Source: Coriaria nepalensis
Lineage: Eukaryota; Streptophyta; Magnoliopsida; Cucurbitales; Coriariaceae
NCBI GenBank assembly: GCA_027186245.1
Contig: CP114487.1
Coordinates: 3,725,501 to 3,789,500 of the forward strand
Direction: 5' to 3'
Length of the DNA: 64,000 nt
In this document: positions 38,330 to 50,600 of the stretch, piece after piece
Position numbering within the stretch: the stretch's first letter is position 1
How the letters are laid out: each line of letters begins with the position of its first letter
Translations under genes and position numbers: made by a program
The notes under the pieces: generated by a model
Told to the model about the DNA's origin: nothing
Seen by the model: only the letters and a program-made list of their open reading frames with translations
Database searches by the model: none

Positions 38330-38720
38330 ATGGGTCTAAGTTTGCGATGAATTGCAGCTTCTTTATCAATGCTCGATGCCCAATGATTCTATTCTTACAA
38401 ACCTATCGGGCATCGAGCATTGAGAATATGCATTGAAGATCTCTAATCTCTCATCTTGATGTCTCCATAGGCCTTGAATGTACCCATCAAGTATCGAGAT
38501 GACATGCCAAGAGAGGTGTATCTTTATTCTCATTACTTGATGCTCGATGGGTTTATAGTCTTACTAACCCATCAAGCATTAAGCACTGTGAACAGAGATC
38601 CAAATCTCTGATCTTCCATCTTGATGCTCGATGGGTATGTTCAGGGACCATCGAGCATCAAATTAGAATATAAAAATCTTGAAGTCTTTTAGATTTAGAG
38701 ATCGAGCAATCGAGAACTAC
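38330..38720. repeat. ATCGAGCAT / GATGCTCGATGGG repeats flanking the DUF1985 remnant
   Basis: At least six copies, in both orientations, of a motif centred on TTGATGCTCGATGGGT and its complement ACCCATCGAGCATC (near 38373, 38408, 38486, 38537, 38564, 38622 and 38648). They could fold into stem-loops. The unit resembles 9470-9610. Confidence 0.65.
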
Positions 38721-39890
38721 ATGGACATGCTATTTTCTCATTATTTTCAACCATATTTCATTCCAAACTTAGATTAATCAAACAATCAGAGATATATTTC
38801 ACTTTAAAGCACACACAAAACCCTAAATTTGGCCCAAAAAAACTAGTTTTCAAGTGGTTTGAAATTTATCTTGGGCGGTGGAGGTTGCTTTATTTCGGCC
38901 ATTTATAAATGACAAGTTCCAATGTGTTGTGCGTCGTAACAAGGGCCATACTAACAAGGGTTTCATTCAAATGATTATATAGATGTTTTTTGGACAGTGG
39001 GGCATGTTCAGTATTAGCACTGGAAAAATTGAATGATCTCTGACCCTATTTGGACAGAAACAATGAAATTACTACGACAGACGCATACAATTCGAAACAA
39101 TGATCAAATGAATATTATTGATTTTTTAAAAAGAGAATTTTAAGGCTAGAGCTACATTCCATATAAAAAATGGCCGATTTCATATCGTTCAGATTTAAGC
39201 TGTTTCAATATTGATTAAGATGAGGATGTGATGTATTGTTGATTTTAACTTTTCAGTAGTAATTCACTGGTGTTTGGTTATAAACGTAGTAATCATGAGT
39301 AGAGTTTTTTTTCTTGAAATTTCATCTATAACTCAAGGACTACATCTTCATTTTACGATTCATTTAGCTATGTAACAAATATAATAATATGTATTACGAA
39401 CGTAGTAACACTTTAAAATTTTAAAATCAATAATTATAACATGATTATATATATCAATTCTAAAATCCTTGCTTTATATTTCCAAAATACCTTTATAATG
39501 ATTTTATCATGTGGGTTTAACATAGAGTTTATGATGAAGTGTGAGGAAATCTAACCATAGTTATCTCTTTTTTAGATTTTGATTTGAAGCACAATAAAGT
39601 TTAAACACACCGAATTGATTTGTTAAGACGCAAAATCCCTCACAAATGATTGGGAATTTATTGTCATTTTATATTACTTATCCCATCATTTTCTTAAAAC
39701 TATTTTTTCTTGGAAAAAGATAGGGACAAAAACCTAAAACCATAAAAAAAGTTAAAAATGTAATATGCCCTTTTACCCCCTTGATCCCATCTTATAAGAA
39801 CCGCCTTACTTGATCTGTAATACATACATATTGACTACATATCTCAACAAGAGACCGCCATATTACCTCTTCCCTTTAAAGTTTAAACCA
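38720..39890. other. Intergenic DNA and OFP promoter
   Basis: AT-rich with no gene recognised. A TATA-like CTTATAAGAA at about 39791-39800 lies about 105 bp before the OVATE gene ATG and is a plausible core promoter. Confidence 0.4.
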
Positions 39891-39900
39891 CCCTCTTAGT

Positions 39901-40677
39901 ATGGAAAACCGGCACAAGTATCGGCTGTCTCTCATTTTCCAAGCTCCTTTCGGCTCATGCCGGTCCCGAAATGTCTCCGATATTGTCGAAAAAGCCATCT
40001 TCTTCCTTCCTCAAAACCAAAAAAACATCCATACAAAGAAACAATCTCGGTCACTTCCTTCCATTTCTAGAACTTGTTCTTCCAATATGACGAAAAACAT
40101 CCTCTCTTCAACCAATATAGCTCAGCCGAGGCACGAAATTTCGTCTTCATACTCACCTCTTACAAACAGCCCGACATGCCCCCAGGTTTCACCCATTTCG
40201 GCTTTGAACTCATTTTATGATCTCCCTGAAAAACAGGCAAAGAACAAGGAAAAGAAAAAGCAAACCTCGTCTAACTCAATAGCGGATTCCAATTCGGAAG
40301 AGTATTTCTCCTTCGAAAGTTCTTCTTCTTTGTTTTCTTCTGATTCCTCTAAGTACTCAACTAGCCGTCATGGAAGTTCTCGCTGGGAAGTCTCGAGGGA
40401 TGAATGGAAAATGAGAGATAAGAGTATCGTTTCAGAAGTAGGTTTGTTGGAATTACAGGGGAAAGTTAAGAACAGCATTATTCTCGTGAAGAAGTCTAGT
40501 GATCCGTACGAAGATTTTAGGACATCAATGGTGGAGATGATCGTTGAGAAGCAGATATTTTGTGCGAGGGATCTTGAGCAGCTCTTGAATTGTTATATCT
40601 CATTGAATTCTTACTGTTATCATAGAGTGATTCTTGAGGTTTTCACAGAGATTTTGGAAGTTATGTCTTCTGATTAA
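39901..40677 (+). CDS. OVATE family protein (OFP)
   Basis: Single-exon gene of 258 codons, as usual for OFPs. The C-terminal OVATE domain (about 194-255) reads VKKSSDPYEDFRTSMVEMIVEKQIF, ARDLEQLLNCYISLNSYCYHRVILEVFTEIL, with the conserved S-x-DP-x-x-DF and LL-x-CY-x-LN cores. The first about 60 residues are basic, the middle is Ser-rich with a Lys-rich run (KNKEKKKQ) that could be a nuclear signal, and SSSSLFSSDSSKYSTS precedes the OVATE part. OFPs are plant-specific repressors that interact with TALE homeodomain proteins and TRM proteins to shape organs (family knowledge). It looks intact. The sequence is nearest the OFP6/7/8 group as I remember it, but the subgroup is not certain. Confidence 0.93.
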   Translation: MENRHKYRLSLIFQAPFGSCRSRNVSDIVEKAIFFLPQNQKNIHTKKQSRSLPSISRTCSSNMTKNILSSTNIAQPRHEISSSYSPLTNSPTCPQVSPISALNSFYDLPEKQAKNKEKKKQTSSNSIADSNSEEYFSFESSSSLFSSDSSKYSTSRHGSSRWEVSRDEWKMRDKSIVSEVGLLELQGKVKNSIILVKKSSDPYEDFRTSMVEMIVEKQIFCARDLEQLLNCYISLNSYCYHRVILEVFTEILEVMSSD

Positions 40678-40679
40678 TT

Positions 40680-43600
40680 AGTCGGCGTTCTTGAAGAAGA
40701 AAACTTGTTAAATCTCTGTTTTGTTAGTTAACTTTTGTTGACTGTATTAATCAATAAGAAAACTATAGTACAAGTTGGTTTCTGACTATGATTTTTTACA
40801 ATTTATGTAACATGTAGATTGTCTTAGAAATGGAAGTTGTTATAACATTAATGATTGCTCAAAAAGTTTAAACGGTTAAAAAATAGATGTGTATGTTAAT
40901 ATGTATTAAATATTGAGAATTTTAAGTAGTAATATTTTTATAATGTGTATTAAATGTGTATGTTTATAATGTTATAATGTGTATATTAAATATTGAGAAT
41001 CCAAATTAAATTTAATAAATCTATTAAAATATAATATTTTTAACATTAATTTAAGTACAAAATTGGCCAAAATAAAATAAAATAATAATAATTATCGAAC
41101 TTCAAGTCCCTTAACATTATTATTACCTTTTTGTTATCTAAGAAGAATATTCAAAGTGTAGTTTTTTCTTATGATTGACAAATCTTTAGATTAGATTAGA
41201 CTTTGAAAAATGATAGCTTGAAACATGGAAAAGTCATCTCAAAATCCGGAATAGCAACAAGAATACTTTTGAATTTCTGTTTTACAAGTTATTTTTGAAT
41301 TATTTTAGTTCTTATCACGTTACGTCATTCAACTAAATTAATAAAGGTTTATAATATATACATATTATATAATATATATAATATAGTTTTCTATTCATGC
41401 CAAATACAACCTATAGAGGTTAGAGGTAATGTCTTAGTGATCAAGCCATTCAGATTTCTCTATCCTAATGGAATCAAAATTCAAAATCCTAAAAAAAAAT
41501 GCTTTAGTTCAAATTTTAAACAATAACAAACAAAGACTAAGGACAAGCTCTAAAATGATTAGTTTAACGTTATATTGTTTGCCAAAATTAGTTTAATGCT
41601 TGTAAAAGACTCTTAGTCCGCTCCATTAGTTGTCCCCATGTATGTGAAAGAAAAAGAAGTTTGTTAAGTTTCAAATTCTCCTCCCTTAGGATGAGTAAAT
41701 ATATATTATAACGATTATGTGTTATGTATGTTAAAACCTTAGAATAGATCACATAACAGTTCGCGAGTTAATATATTAAAATGTGAAGCTTTAAGAGAGA
41801 TCACATAACATAAGGTTAGCCTAACGTATCGGGTATATTGAACCGATGTGAGAAAGGATGGAGAGAGTCTATAGCCCAACTTTATATCTATCACATTAGT
41901 TACATACGTCTGATATATTTTGATGCTTTTTCATTAGCACCAGACCTTATTGTTTCAAATACGAAAAGTCTGAAGTTTTACAACAACCACTTTTCCCTCA
42001 TGACAATTCATTTATTCGATCTTTTGAAATGAAGTTTTGAGCCTAACAAGTTTTAATTAAACTTTTGTTTAGTTAGAAAGATAGAAATTAATAAGAAAAC
42101 TCTTGAGTAAATATTCCCGATCACCTAAAAGTATGCTTCAAATTGGGAAAAGGGCTCAAGGGGTGGGTTGACTTCCCTCTACAAGGCTAGAGCTTTAATG
42201 GGTCATATGGTCATTGTAATTGTTGCACATCTATATGAACGATTCATAGACCCACAGGCATGCTTATTGGGCTTCCTGCTGCTTTACTAGTGGAGTCCAA
42301 ACTATATTATTGGTTGATTTCTTTCCTTCTATCATTCTATGTTCATTTCTCGACGAGAAGATTTTTATTTTTATTTTTTTTCAGTATCTAAGTACTTGAA
42401 TGTGTTTGGTTGGGTAATTTGGATTTGGAAAACTTCAGCGACCTACTTAAATATAACCAATTTTTTAAAATTTCATACATAGCCAACCCAAATACTTTAG
42501 AATTCAACCAAAATTTTGGATTAGGTTGGAAATAAATCTATGGGTGATCAAATTTTTTTCTTAAATTAATAGAAAAAAAAAAAAAACACAATAGGCAATA
42601 ACATTGTTGATTTTTTAAAATCAGACTAAGTGAGCATATACGATTAGGTCAGAGAAAATGATAATTTATTGTTAAAAAATTAGCTTTAGCATGAGCAAGT
42701 TCAAACAATATCAGATGAAGCATGTGCTCGGAAAGGAAAACTTAAAGGTAAATGTCTTAACTAAATTAACTACCTTACCCGAGGTTCTTTACTTAATGGG
42801 GTACTGATAAGATACTTGGATGAATAAATCATTAGAACTACTATAATGCTTATTGAAGTAAAAGTGAAGGATGGATGACTCCTATGAAAAAAATATTTAA
42901 CAATTGGACAACTACAAAGTTTAGTTGGAAAGACATTAAAATTTAGAAACCATGTCACCAGGAGTATGTTGATAGGAGAAATGCTATATAAAAGGGACTA
43001 CTTGAAGCCTTTTCTCAGGTGTTTGATGGAAGAAGATGCAAAACAACTTCTCAGAGAAATACATCAAAGAGTGTGAAAATCACTTGAGCGAAAGATCAAC
43101 CCTAAGAAAGCAATGCATTTAAGGCCGGTCCGGATCGCCTAAATTTTTATACACTAGTGGAACTGAACTGGATAGGATCACTTAGGTCTGCCTGTAAATT
43201 GCAAATTGGTCCCTCCAATATCAGCCGGCCGAATTGGAGTGAAATCCCTCTAATATAGGTTGCCCTTGTATTATTTATCGAACGCAGTTCGATGTGACAT
43301 TGGAAAAGGAGAGCTTACTGTGTGCTTATCACTTGTCACGCTTTTTACATGGGAATTTGTATATCAAACTTCCCTCACATGGCACATTTAATGTTTGGGT
43401 AAAGTACGATTTAGTCTCTAGCATAAAGAGAAATAAGAATTAAGCCTCATATAAAACAAGTATGGAACCACTATTTTCTATAAAAAAATTGGATTAACCC
43501 TCTGATGTTAAAATATAAAGCAAATTTGCTGAGGTATATTTCTTCCTCTCCTTCTCTCTTTCTCTTCCCTCTCTTCTTTTCTCTCCCTCAGGTATGCTTG

Positions 43601-43860
43601 GATTCTTTCCCTTGCCAAAGAGTGTTTATATAGGTGAATGCTTATATGTCATGTAATGACATTTGCATAGAATTAACAAATGTAAACATCAAATTTAGAT
43701 GGTTGCATTTCGTAAACAAATGTAAAAATGGAACTGCCACCTGAACTCATGTATGGAAATTATTTATTTATTTCTAATATTTAAGTTAAGGCCCTCTCAA
43801 ATTTTAAAAATTGCTAAAAAGTCCCTCTTTTATTTCTTTTTCTACTATTATGTATAGCTT
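40680..43860. other. AT-rich intergenic DNA
   Basis: OFP 3' flank followed by AT-rich sequence with (TA)n tracts (41350-41385) and a pyrimidine-rich stretch (43545-43590). No gene, RNA or clear transposon domain recognised. Confidence 0.5.
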
Positions 43861-43879
43861 AGAAATATTTTTGGGTTTA

Positions 43880-44420
43880 CATATGACCACATTGTTGACT
43901 GGAGGATCATCAACAGCTATAAATAAAAAAAAGAAAAACATGTTAGAATAAGAAGAATGTCATAAAACAGAGCAAACAAAGTTGAATATAGTACTACTCA
44001 CAAGGTAAAAGGTAAATCGACGGCGCCCCAACAACATTAGCTTCCTTGCCCACGGGATCATTAGTGTAAATATTATTGGCTAGAGGGCCACTAACAGCTA
44101 CAAGTTAAAAATGAAGAATATATAAGATAAAAAGGAATGACATAAATACAACACACAAAGGTGAAACCAATATTCTTACTAGGTACAACATCAAAGAATT
44201 TTAAGACCTGCATCCTTGTCCGTGGCATCAACTATGACCACATCCCTGGCATCAATATTATCATCGACTAAAAAAAAAAGAGTTTGATAAGACAATAAAA
44301 AATAAATATAAAAAATACAACGTGAAATAATTGAAATGTATATAAACTTCTATTGTCCATAATGTCGGCTCCTCTTATGTCACTAACCTCATGCTGGGTA
44401 TCAACCTTGTTTGCATCATT
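43880..44420 (-). repeat. Three diverged units of about 170-185 bp
   Basis: Similar blocks begin near 43880, 44062 and 44232, each with a GACCAC..TTG.CTGG/GGATCATCAACAGCTA-like core followed by an A-rich stretch and ACACAAAG. On the minus strand the cores translate to short Asp/Asn/Val-rich peptides (for example NDPVGKEANVVGAPS) separated by intron-like sequence. They may be tandem mini-exons of a transposon gene. Not identified. Confidence 0.35.
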
Positions 44421-44617
44421 GTTGCTAGTAATCGATGAGTTTATCATCACCTACAATACACAAATAAAATAAAAAATACATAATTCAAAAAGGAAAAATT
44501 AAGTATATAAAATTGATAGTAACATAATTAATTGTTTATGAATATACTTCTTACCATGTAGAGCTTCCGTTTCCATAATACTAGACACTACATTAGCTAT
44601 AATATCGTCCGTTGAAC

Positions 44618-47600
44618 CATCAAATAAATAATTTGGAAGCAATTCGAACGAATTCTATTTTCGCATTTCAATTATGAGTTTCATGCACAACTTGCAAATA
44701 ATCGTTTTGGTGCACATGTGCATTTGTTCAAATTCAAAATCACGTTAATGACTCACCTCAAATTAGTAAATCATTTAGAAGCAATTCGTATGAATTCTAT
44801 TTTTGGACTTCAAACATGAGTTTGATGCACAACTTGCTAATGGCCATTTTAACGCATTTATGCAAATGTTCAAGTTCAAAATAAAGTCAATGAGTCACCT
44901 CAAGTCAATAAAATCATTTGTAAGCAATTCGAATGAAATTTATTTTCGTACTTTATACATGAGTTTCATGCACATCTTGCTATAGGCCATTGTAATGCAT
45001 GTGTGCATTAGTTTAAGTTCAGAATCATGTCAATGAGTCACCTCATGTCGATAAATCATTTAGAAGCAATTCGAACGAATTCTATTTTTGCAGTTTAAAT
45101 ATGAGTTTGATGCACATGTTGCTATTGGCCTTTTTAGTGCATGTGTGCATTTGCTTAAGTTCGAAATCAAGTTAATGGGTCACCTCAAGTCAATAAATTA
45201 TTTTGAAGCAATTCGAACGAATTACATTTATGTATTTTAATTATGAGTTTTATGCACAACTCGAAAATGATCTTTTTGGTGCACGTGTGCATTTGTTCAA
45301 GTTCAAAATCATGTCAGTGTGTCACCTTCAATCAATAAATCATTCGGAAGCAATTCACACAAATTCTAGTTACACACTTTAAACATGAGTTTCATGCACA
45401 ACTTGCTAATGGCCATTTTAACGCATGTGTGCTAATGTTTAAGTTCAAAATAAAGTCAATGAGTCATCTGAAGTCAAAAAAATCATTATGAAGCAATTCG
45501 AACGAATTTTACTTTAGCACTTCATACATATGTTTCATGCATATCTTGTTGTAGGCCATTGTAATACATGTGTGCATTAGTTCAACTTCAGAATCAAGTC
45601 AATGAGTCATTTCAAGTCAATAAATCAATTAGAAGCAATTCGAACAAATTCTATTTTTGCAGTTTAAATATGAGTTTCATGCACAACTCGCTAATGGCAA
45701 TTTTAACGCATGTGTAAATTTGTTTAAGTTCAAAATCAAGTCAATGGGTAACTTCAAGTCAATAAATTATTTGTAAGCAATTCAAACGAATTATATTTAT
45801 GTATTTTAATTATGAGTTTCATGCATAACTTGATAATGATCTTTTTGGTGCACGTGTGCATTTGTTCAAGTTCAAAATCATGTCAATGAGTCACCTTAAA
45901 TCAATAAATTATTTGGAAGCAATTCGAACGAATTCTATTTTCACACTTCAAACATAAGTTTCATGCACAACTCACTAATGGCCATTTTAATGCATTTGTG
46001 CATTTGTACAATTTCAAAATCATGTTAATGAGTCACCTTAACTCAATAAATAATTTGGAAGCAATTCGAACGAATTCTATTTTCGCATTTCAATTATGAG
46101 TTTCATGCACAACTTGCAAATAATCATTTTGTTGCACATGTGCATTTGTTCAAATTCAAAATCACGTTAACGACTCACCTCAAATTAGTAAATCATTTAG
46201 AAGCAATTTGAATTAATTCTATTTTTGGACATCAAACATGAGTTTCATGCACAACTTGCTAATGCCCATTTTAACGCATTTGTGCAAATGTTCAAGTTCA
46301 AAATAAAATCAATAAGTCATCTCAAGTCAATAAAATCATTTGGAAGCAATTCGAATGAATTTTATTTTCGCACTTCATACATATGTTTCATGCACATCTT
46401 GCTATAGGCCATTGTAACGCATGTGTGCATTAGTTTAAGTTCAGGATTATGTCAATGAGTCACCTCATGTCGATAAATCATTTAGAAGCAATTCGAACGA
46501 ATTCTATTTTCGCTGTTTAAAGCATGAGTTTCATGCACATGTTGCTATTGGCCTTTTTAGTGCATGTGTGCATTTGCTTAAGTTCGAAATCAAGTTAATG
46601 GGTCACCTCAAGTCAATAAATTATTTTGAAGCAATTCGATAAATTATATTTATGTATTTTAATTATGACTTTAATGCACAACTTGATATTGATCTTTTTG
46701 GTGCACGTGTGCATTTGTTCAAGTTCAAAATTATGTCAATGAGTCACCTTAAATCAATAAATCATTTTGAAGCAATTCGAACGAATTCTATTTTCACACT
46801 TCAAACATGAGTTTCATGCACAACTTGCTAATGGCCATTTTAACGCATGTGTGCAAATGTTCAAGTTCAAAATAAAGTCAATGAGTCATCTGAAGTCAAT
46901 AAAATTATTTGGAAGCAATTCGAACGAATTTTATTTTCGCACTTCATACATATGTTTCAAGCACATCTTGCTGTAGGCCATTGTAATGCATTTGTGAATT
47001 AGTTCAACTTCAGAATCATGTCAATGAGTCATCTCAAGAAAATAAATCAGTTAGAGGCAATTCGAACGAATTCTATTTTCGCAGTTTAAATATAAGTTTC
47101 ATCCACAACTCGCTAATGGCCATTTTAACGCATGTGTGCATTTGTACAAGTTCAAAATCATGTTAATGAGTCACCTTAACTCAATAAATAATTTGGAAGC
47201 AATTCGACCGAATTTTATTTTCGCACTTCATACATATGTTTCATGCACATCTTGCTATAGGCCATTGTAACGCATGTGTGCATTAGTTCAACTTCAGAAT
47301 CATGTCAATGAGTCATCTCAAGTCAATAAATCAATTAGAAGCAATTCGAACGAATTCTATTTTTGCAGTTTAAATATGAGTTTCATGCACAACTCGCTAA
47401 TGGCAATTTTAACGCATGTGTGCATTTGTTTAAGTTCGAAATCAAGTCAATGGGTCACTTCAAGTCAATAAATTATTTGGAAGCAATTCGAACGAATTAA
47501 ATTTATCTATTTTAATTATGAGTTTCATGCACTACTTGCTAACAATATGTTTGGTGCACGTGTGCATTTGTTCAAGTTCAAAATCATGTCAATGAGTCAA

Positions 47601-50600
47601 CTTAAATCAATAAATCATTCGGAAGCAATTCACACAAATTCTAGTTTCACAATTCAAACATGAGTTTCATCCACAACTTGCTAATGGTCATTTTAATGCA
47701 TGTGTCCAAATGTTCAAGTTCAAAATAAAGTCAATGAGTCATCTCAAGTCAAAAAAATCATTATAAAGCAATTCGAATGAATTTTACTTTAGCACTGCAT
47801 ACATATGTATCATGCATATCTTGTTGTAGGCCATTGTAACGCATGTGTGCATTAGTTCAACTTCAGAATCATGTCAATGAGTCATCTCAAGTCAATAAAT
47901 CAATTAAAAGCAATTCGAAAGAATTCTATTTTTGCAGTTTAAATATGAGTTTCATGCACAACTCGCTTATGGCAATTTTAATGCATGTGTGCATTTGTTT
48001 AAGTTCGAAATCAAGTCAATGGGTCACTTCAAGTCAATAAATTATTTGGAAGCAATTCGAACGAATTACATTTATGTATTTTAATTATGAGTTTCATGCA
48101 GAACTTGATAATGATCTTTTTGGTGCACGTGTGCATTTGTTCAAGTTCAAAATCATGTCAATGAGTCACCTTAAATCAATAAATCATTTGGAAGCAATTC
48201 AAACGAATTCTATTTTCATACTTCAAACATGAGTTTCATGCACAACTTGGTAATGGCCATTTTAACGCATGTGTGCAAATGTTCAAATTCAAAATAAAGT
48301 CAATGAGTCATCTGAAGTCAAAAAAATCATTATGAAGCAATTCGAATGAATTTTACTTTAGCACTTCATACATATGTTTCATGCATATCTTGTTGTAGGC
48401 CATTGTAACGCATGTGTGCATTAGTTCAAATTCAGAATCATGTCAATGAGTCATCTCAAGTCAATAAATCAATTAGAAGCAATTCGAACGAATTCTATTT
48501 TTGCAGTTTAATATGAGTTTCATGCACAACTCGCTTATGGCAATTTTAACGCATGTGTGCATTTGTTTAAGTTCGAAATCAAGTCAATGGGTCACTTCAA
48601 GTAAATAAATTATTTGGAAGCAATTCGAACGAATTACATTTCTCTATTTTAATTATGAGTTTCATGCACAACTCGAAAATGATCTTTTTGGTGCACGTGT
48701 GCATTTGTTCAAGTTCAAAATCTTGTCAGTGTGCCACCTTCAATCAATAAATCATTCGGAAGAAATTCACACAAATTCTAATTACACACTTTAAACATGA
48801 GTTTCATCCACAACTTGCTAATGGCAATTTTAACGCATGTGTGCATTTGTTTCAGTTCGAAATCAAGTCAATGGGTCACTTCAAGTCAATAAATTATTTG
48901 AAAGCAATTTGAACGAATTACATTTATCTATTTTAATTATAAGTTTCATGCACTACTTGCTAACAATATGTTTGGTGCACGTGTGCATTTGTTCAAGTTC
49001 AGAATCATGTCAATGAGTCAACTTAAATCAATAAATCATTCGGAAGCAATTCACACAAATTCTAGTTTCAAAATTCAAACATGAGTTTCATGCACAACTT
49101 GCTAATGGTCATTTTAACGCATGTGTGCAAATGTTCAAGTTCAAAATAAAGTCAATGAGTCATCTCAAGTCAAAAAAATCATTATAAAGCAATTCGAACG
49201 AATTTTACTTTAGCACTGCATACATATGTATCATGCATATCTTGTTGTAGGCCATTGTAACGCATGTGTGCATTAGTTCAACTTCAGAATCATGTCAATG
49301 AGTCATCTCAACTCAATAAATCAATTAAAAGCAATTCGAAAGAATTCTATTTTTGTAGTTTAAATATGAGTTTCATGCACAACTCGCTTATGGCAATTTT
49401 AACGCATGTGTGCATTTGTTTAAGTTCGAAATCAAGTCAATGGGTTACTTCAAGTCAATAAATTATTTGGAAGCAATTCGAACGAATTACATTTATGTAT
49501 TTTAATTATGAGTTTCATGCAGAACTTGATAATGATCTTTTTGGTGCACGTGTGCATTTGTTCAAGTTCAAAATCATGTCAATGAGTCACCTTAAATCAA
49601 TAAATCATTTGGGAGCAATTCAAACGAATTCTATTTTCACACTTCAAACATGAGTTTCATGAACAACTTGCTAATGGCCATTTTAACGCATGTGTGCAAA
49701 TGTTCAAGTTCAAAATAAAGTCAATGAGTCATCTGAAGTCAAAAAAATCATTATGAAGTAATTCGAACGAATTTTACTTTAGCACTGCATACATATGTTT
49801 CATGCATATCTTGTTGTAGGCCATTGTAACGCATGTGTGCATTAGTTTAAGTTCAGAATCATGTCAATGAGTCACCTCATGTCGATAAATCATTTAGAAG
49901 CAATTCGAACGAATTCTATTTTCGCTGTTTAAATATGAGTTTCATGCACAACTCGCTAGTGGCCATTTTACCGCATGTGTGCATTTGTTTAAGTTCGAAA
50001 TCAAGTTAATGGGTCACTTCAAGTCAATAAATTATTTTGAAGCAATTCGAACGAATTATATTTATGTATTTTAATTATGAGTTTGATGCACAACTTAGTA
50101 ATGATCTTTTTGGTGCATGTGTGCATTAGTTCAACTTCAGAATCATGTCAATGAGTCATCTCACGTTAATAAATCAATTAGAAGCAATTCGAATGAATTC
50201 TATTTTCGCAGTTTAAATATGAGTTTCATGGACAACTCGCTAATGGCCATTTTAACGCATTTGTGCATTTGTACAAGTTCAAAATCATGTTAATGAGTCA
50301 CCTTAACTCAATAAATAATTTGTAAGCAATTCGAATGAATTCTATTTTCGCATTTCAATTATGAGTTTCATGCACAACTTGCAAATAATCGTTTTAGTGC
50401 ACGTGTGCATCTGTTGAAATTCAAAATCACGTTAACGACTCACCTCAAATTAGTAAATCATTTAGAAGCAATTCGAATGAATTCTATTTTTGGACTTCAA
50501 ACATGAGTTTCATGCACAACTTGCTAATGCCCATTTTAACGCATTTGTGCAAATGTTCAAGTTCAAAATAATGTTAATGAGTCATCTCAAGTCAATAAAA

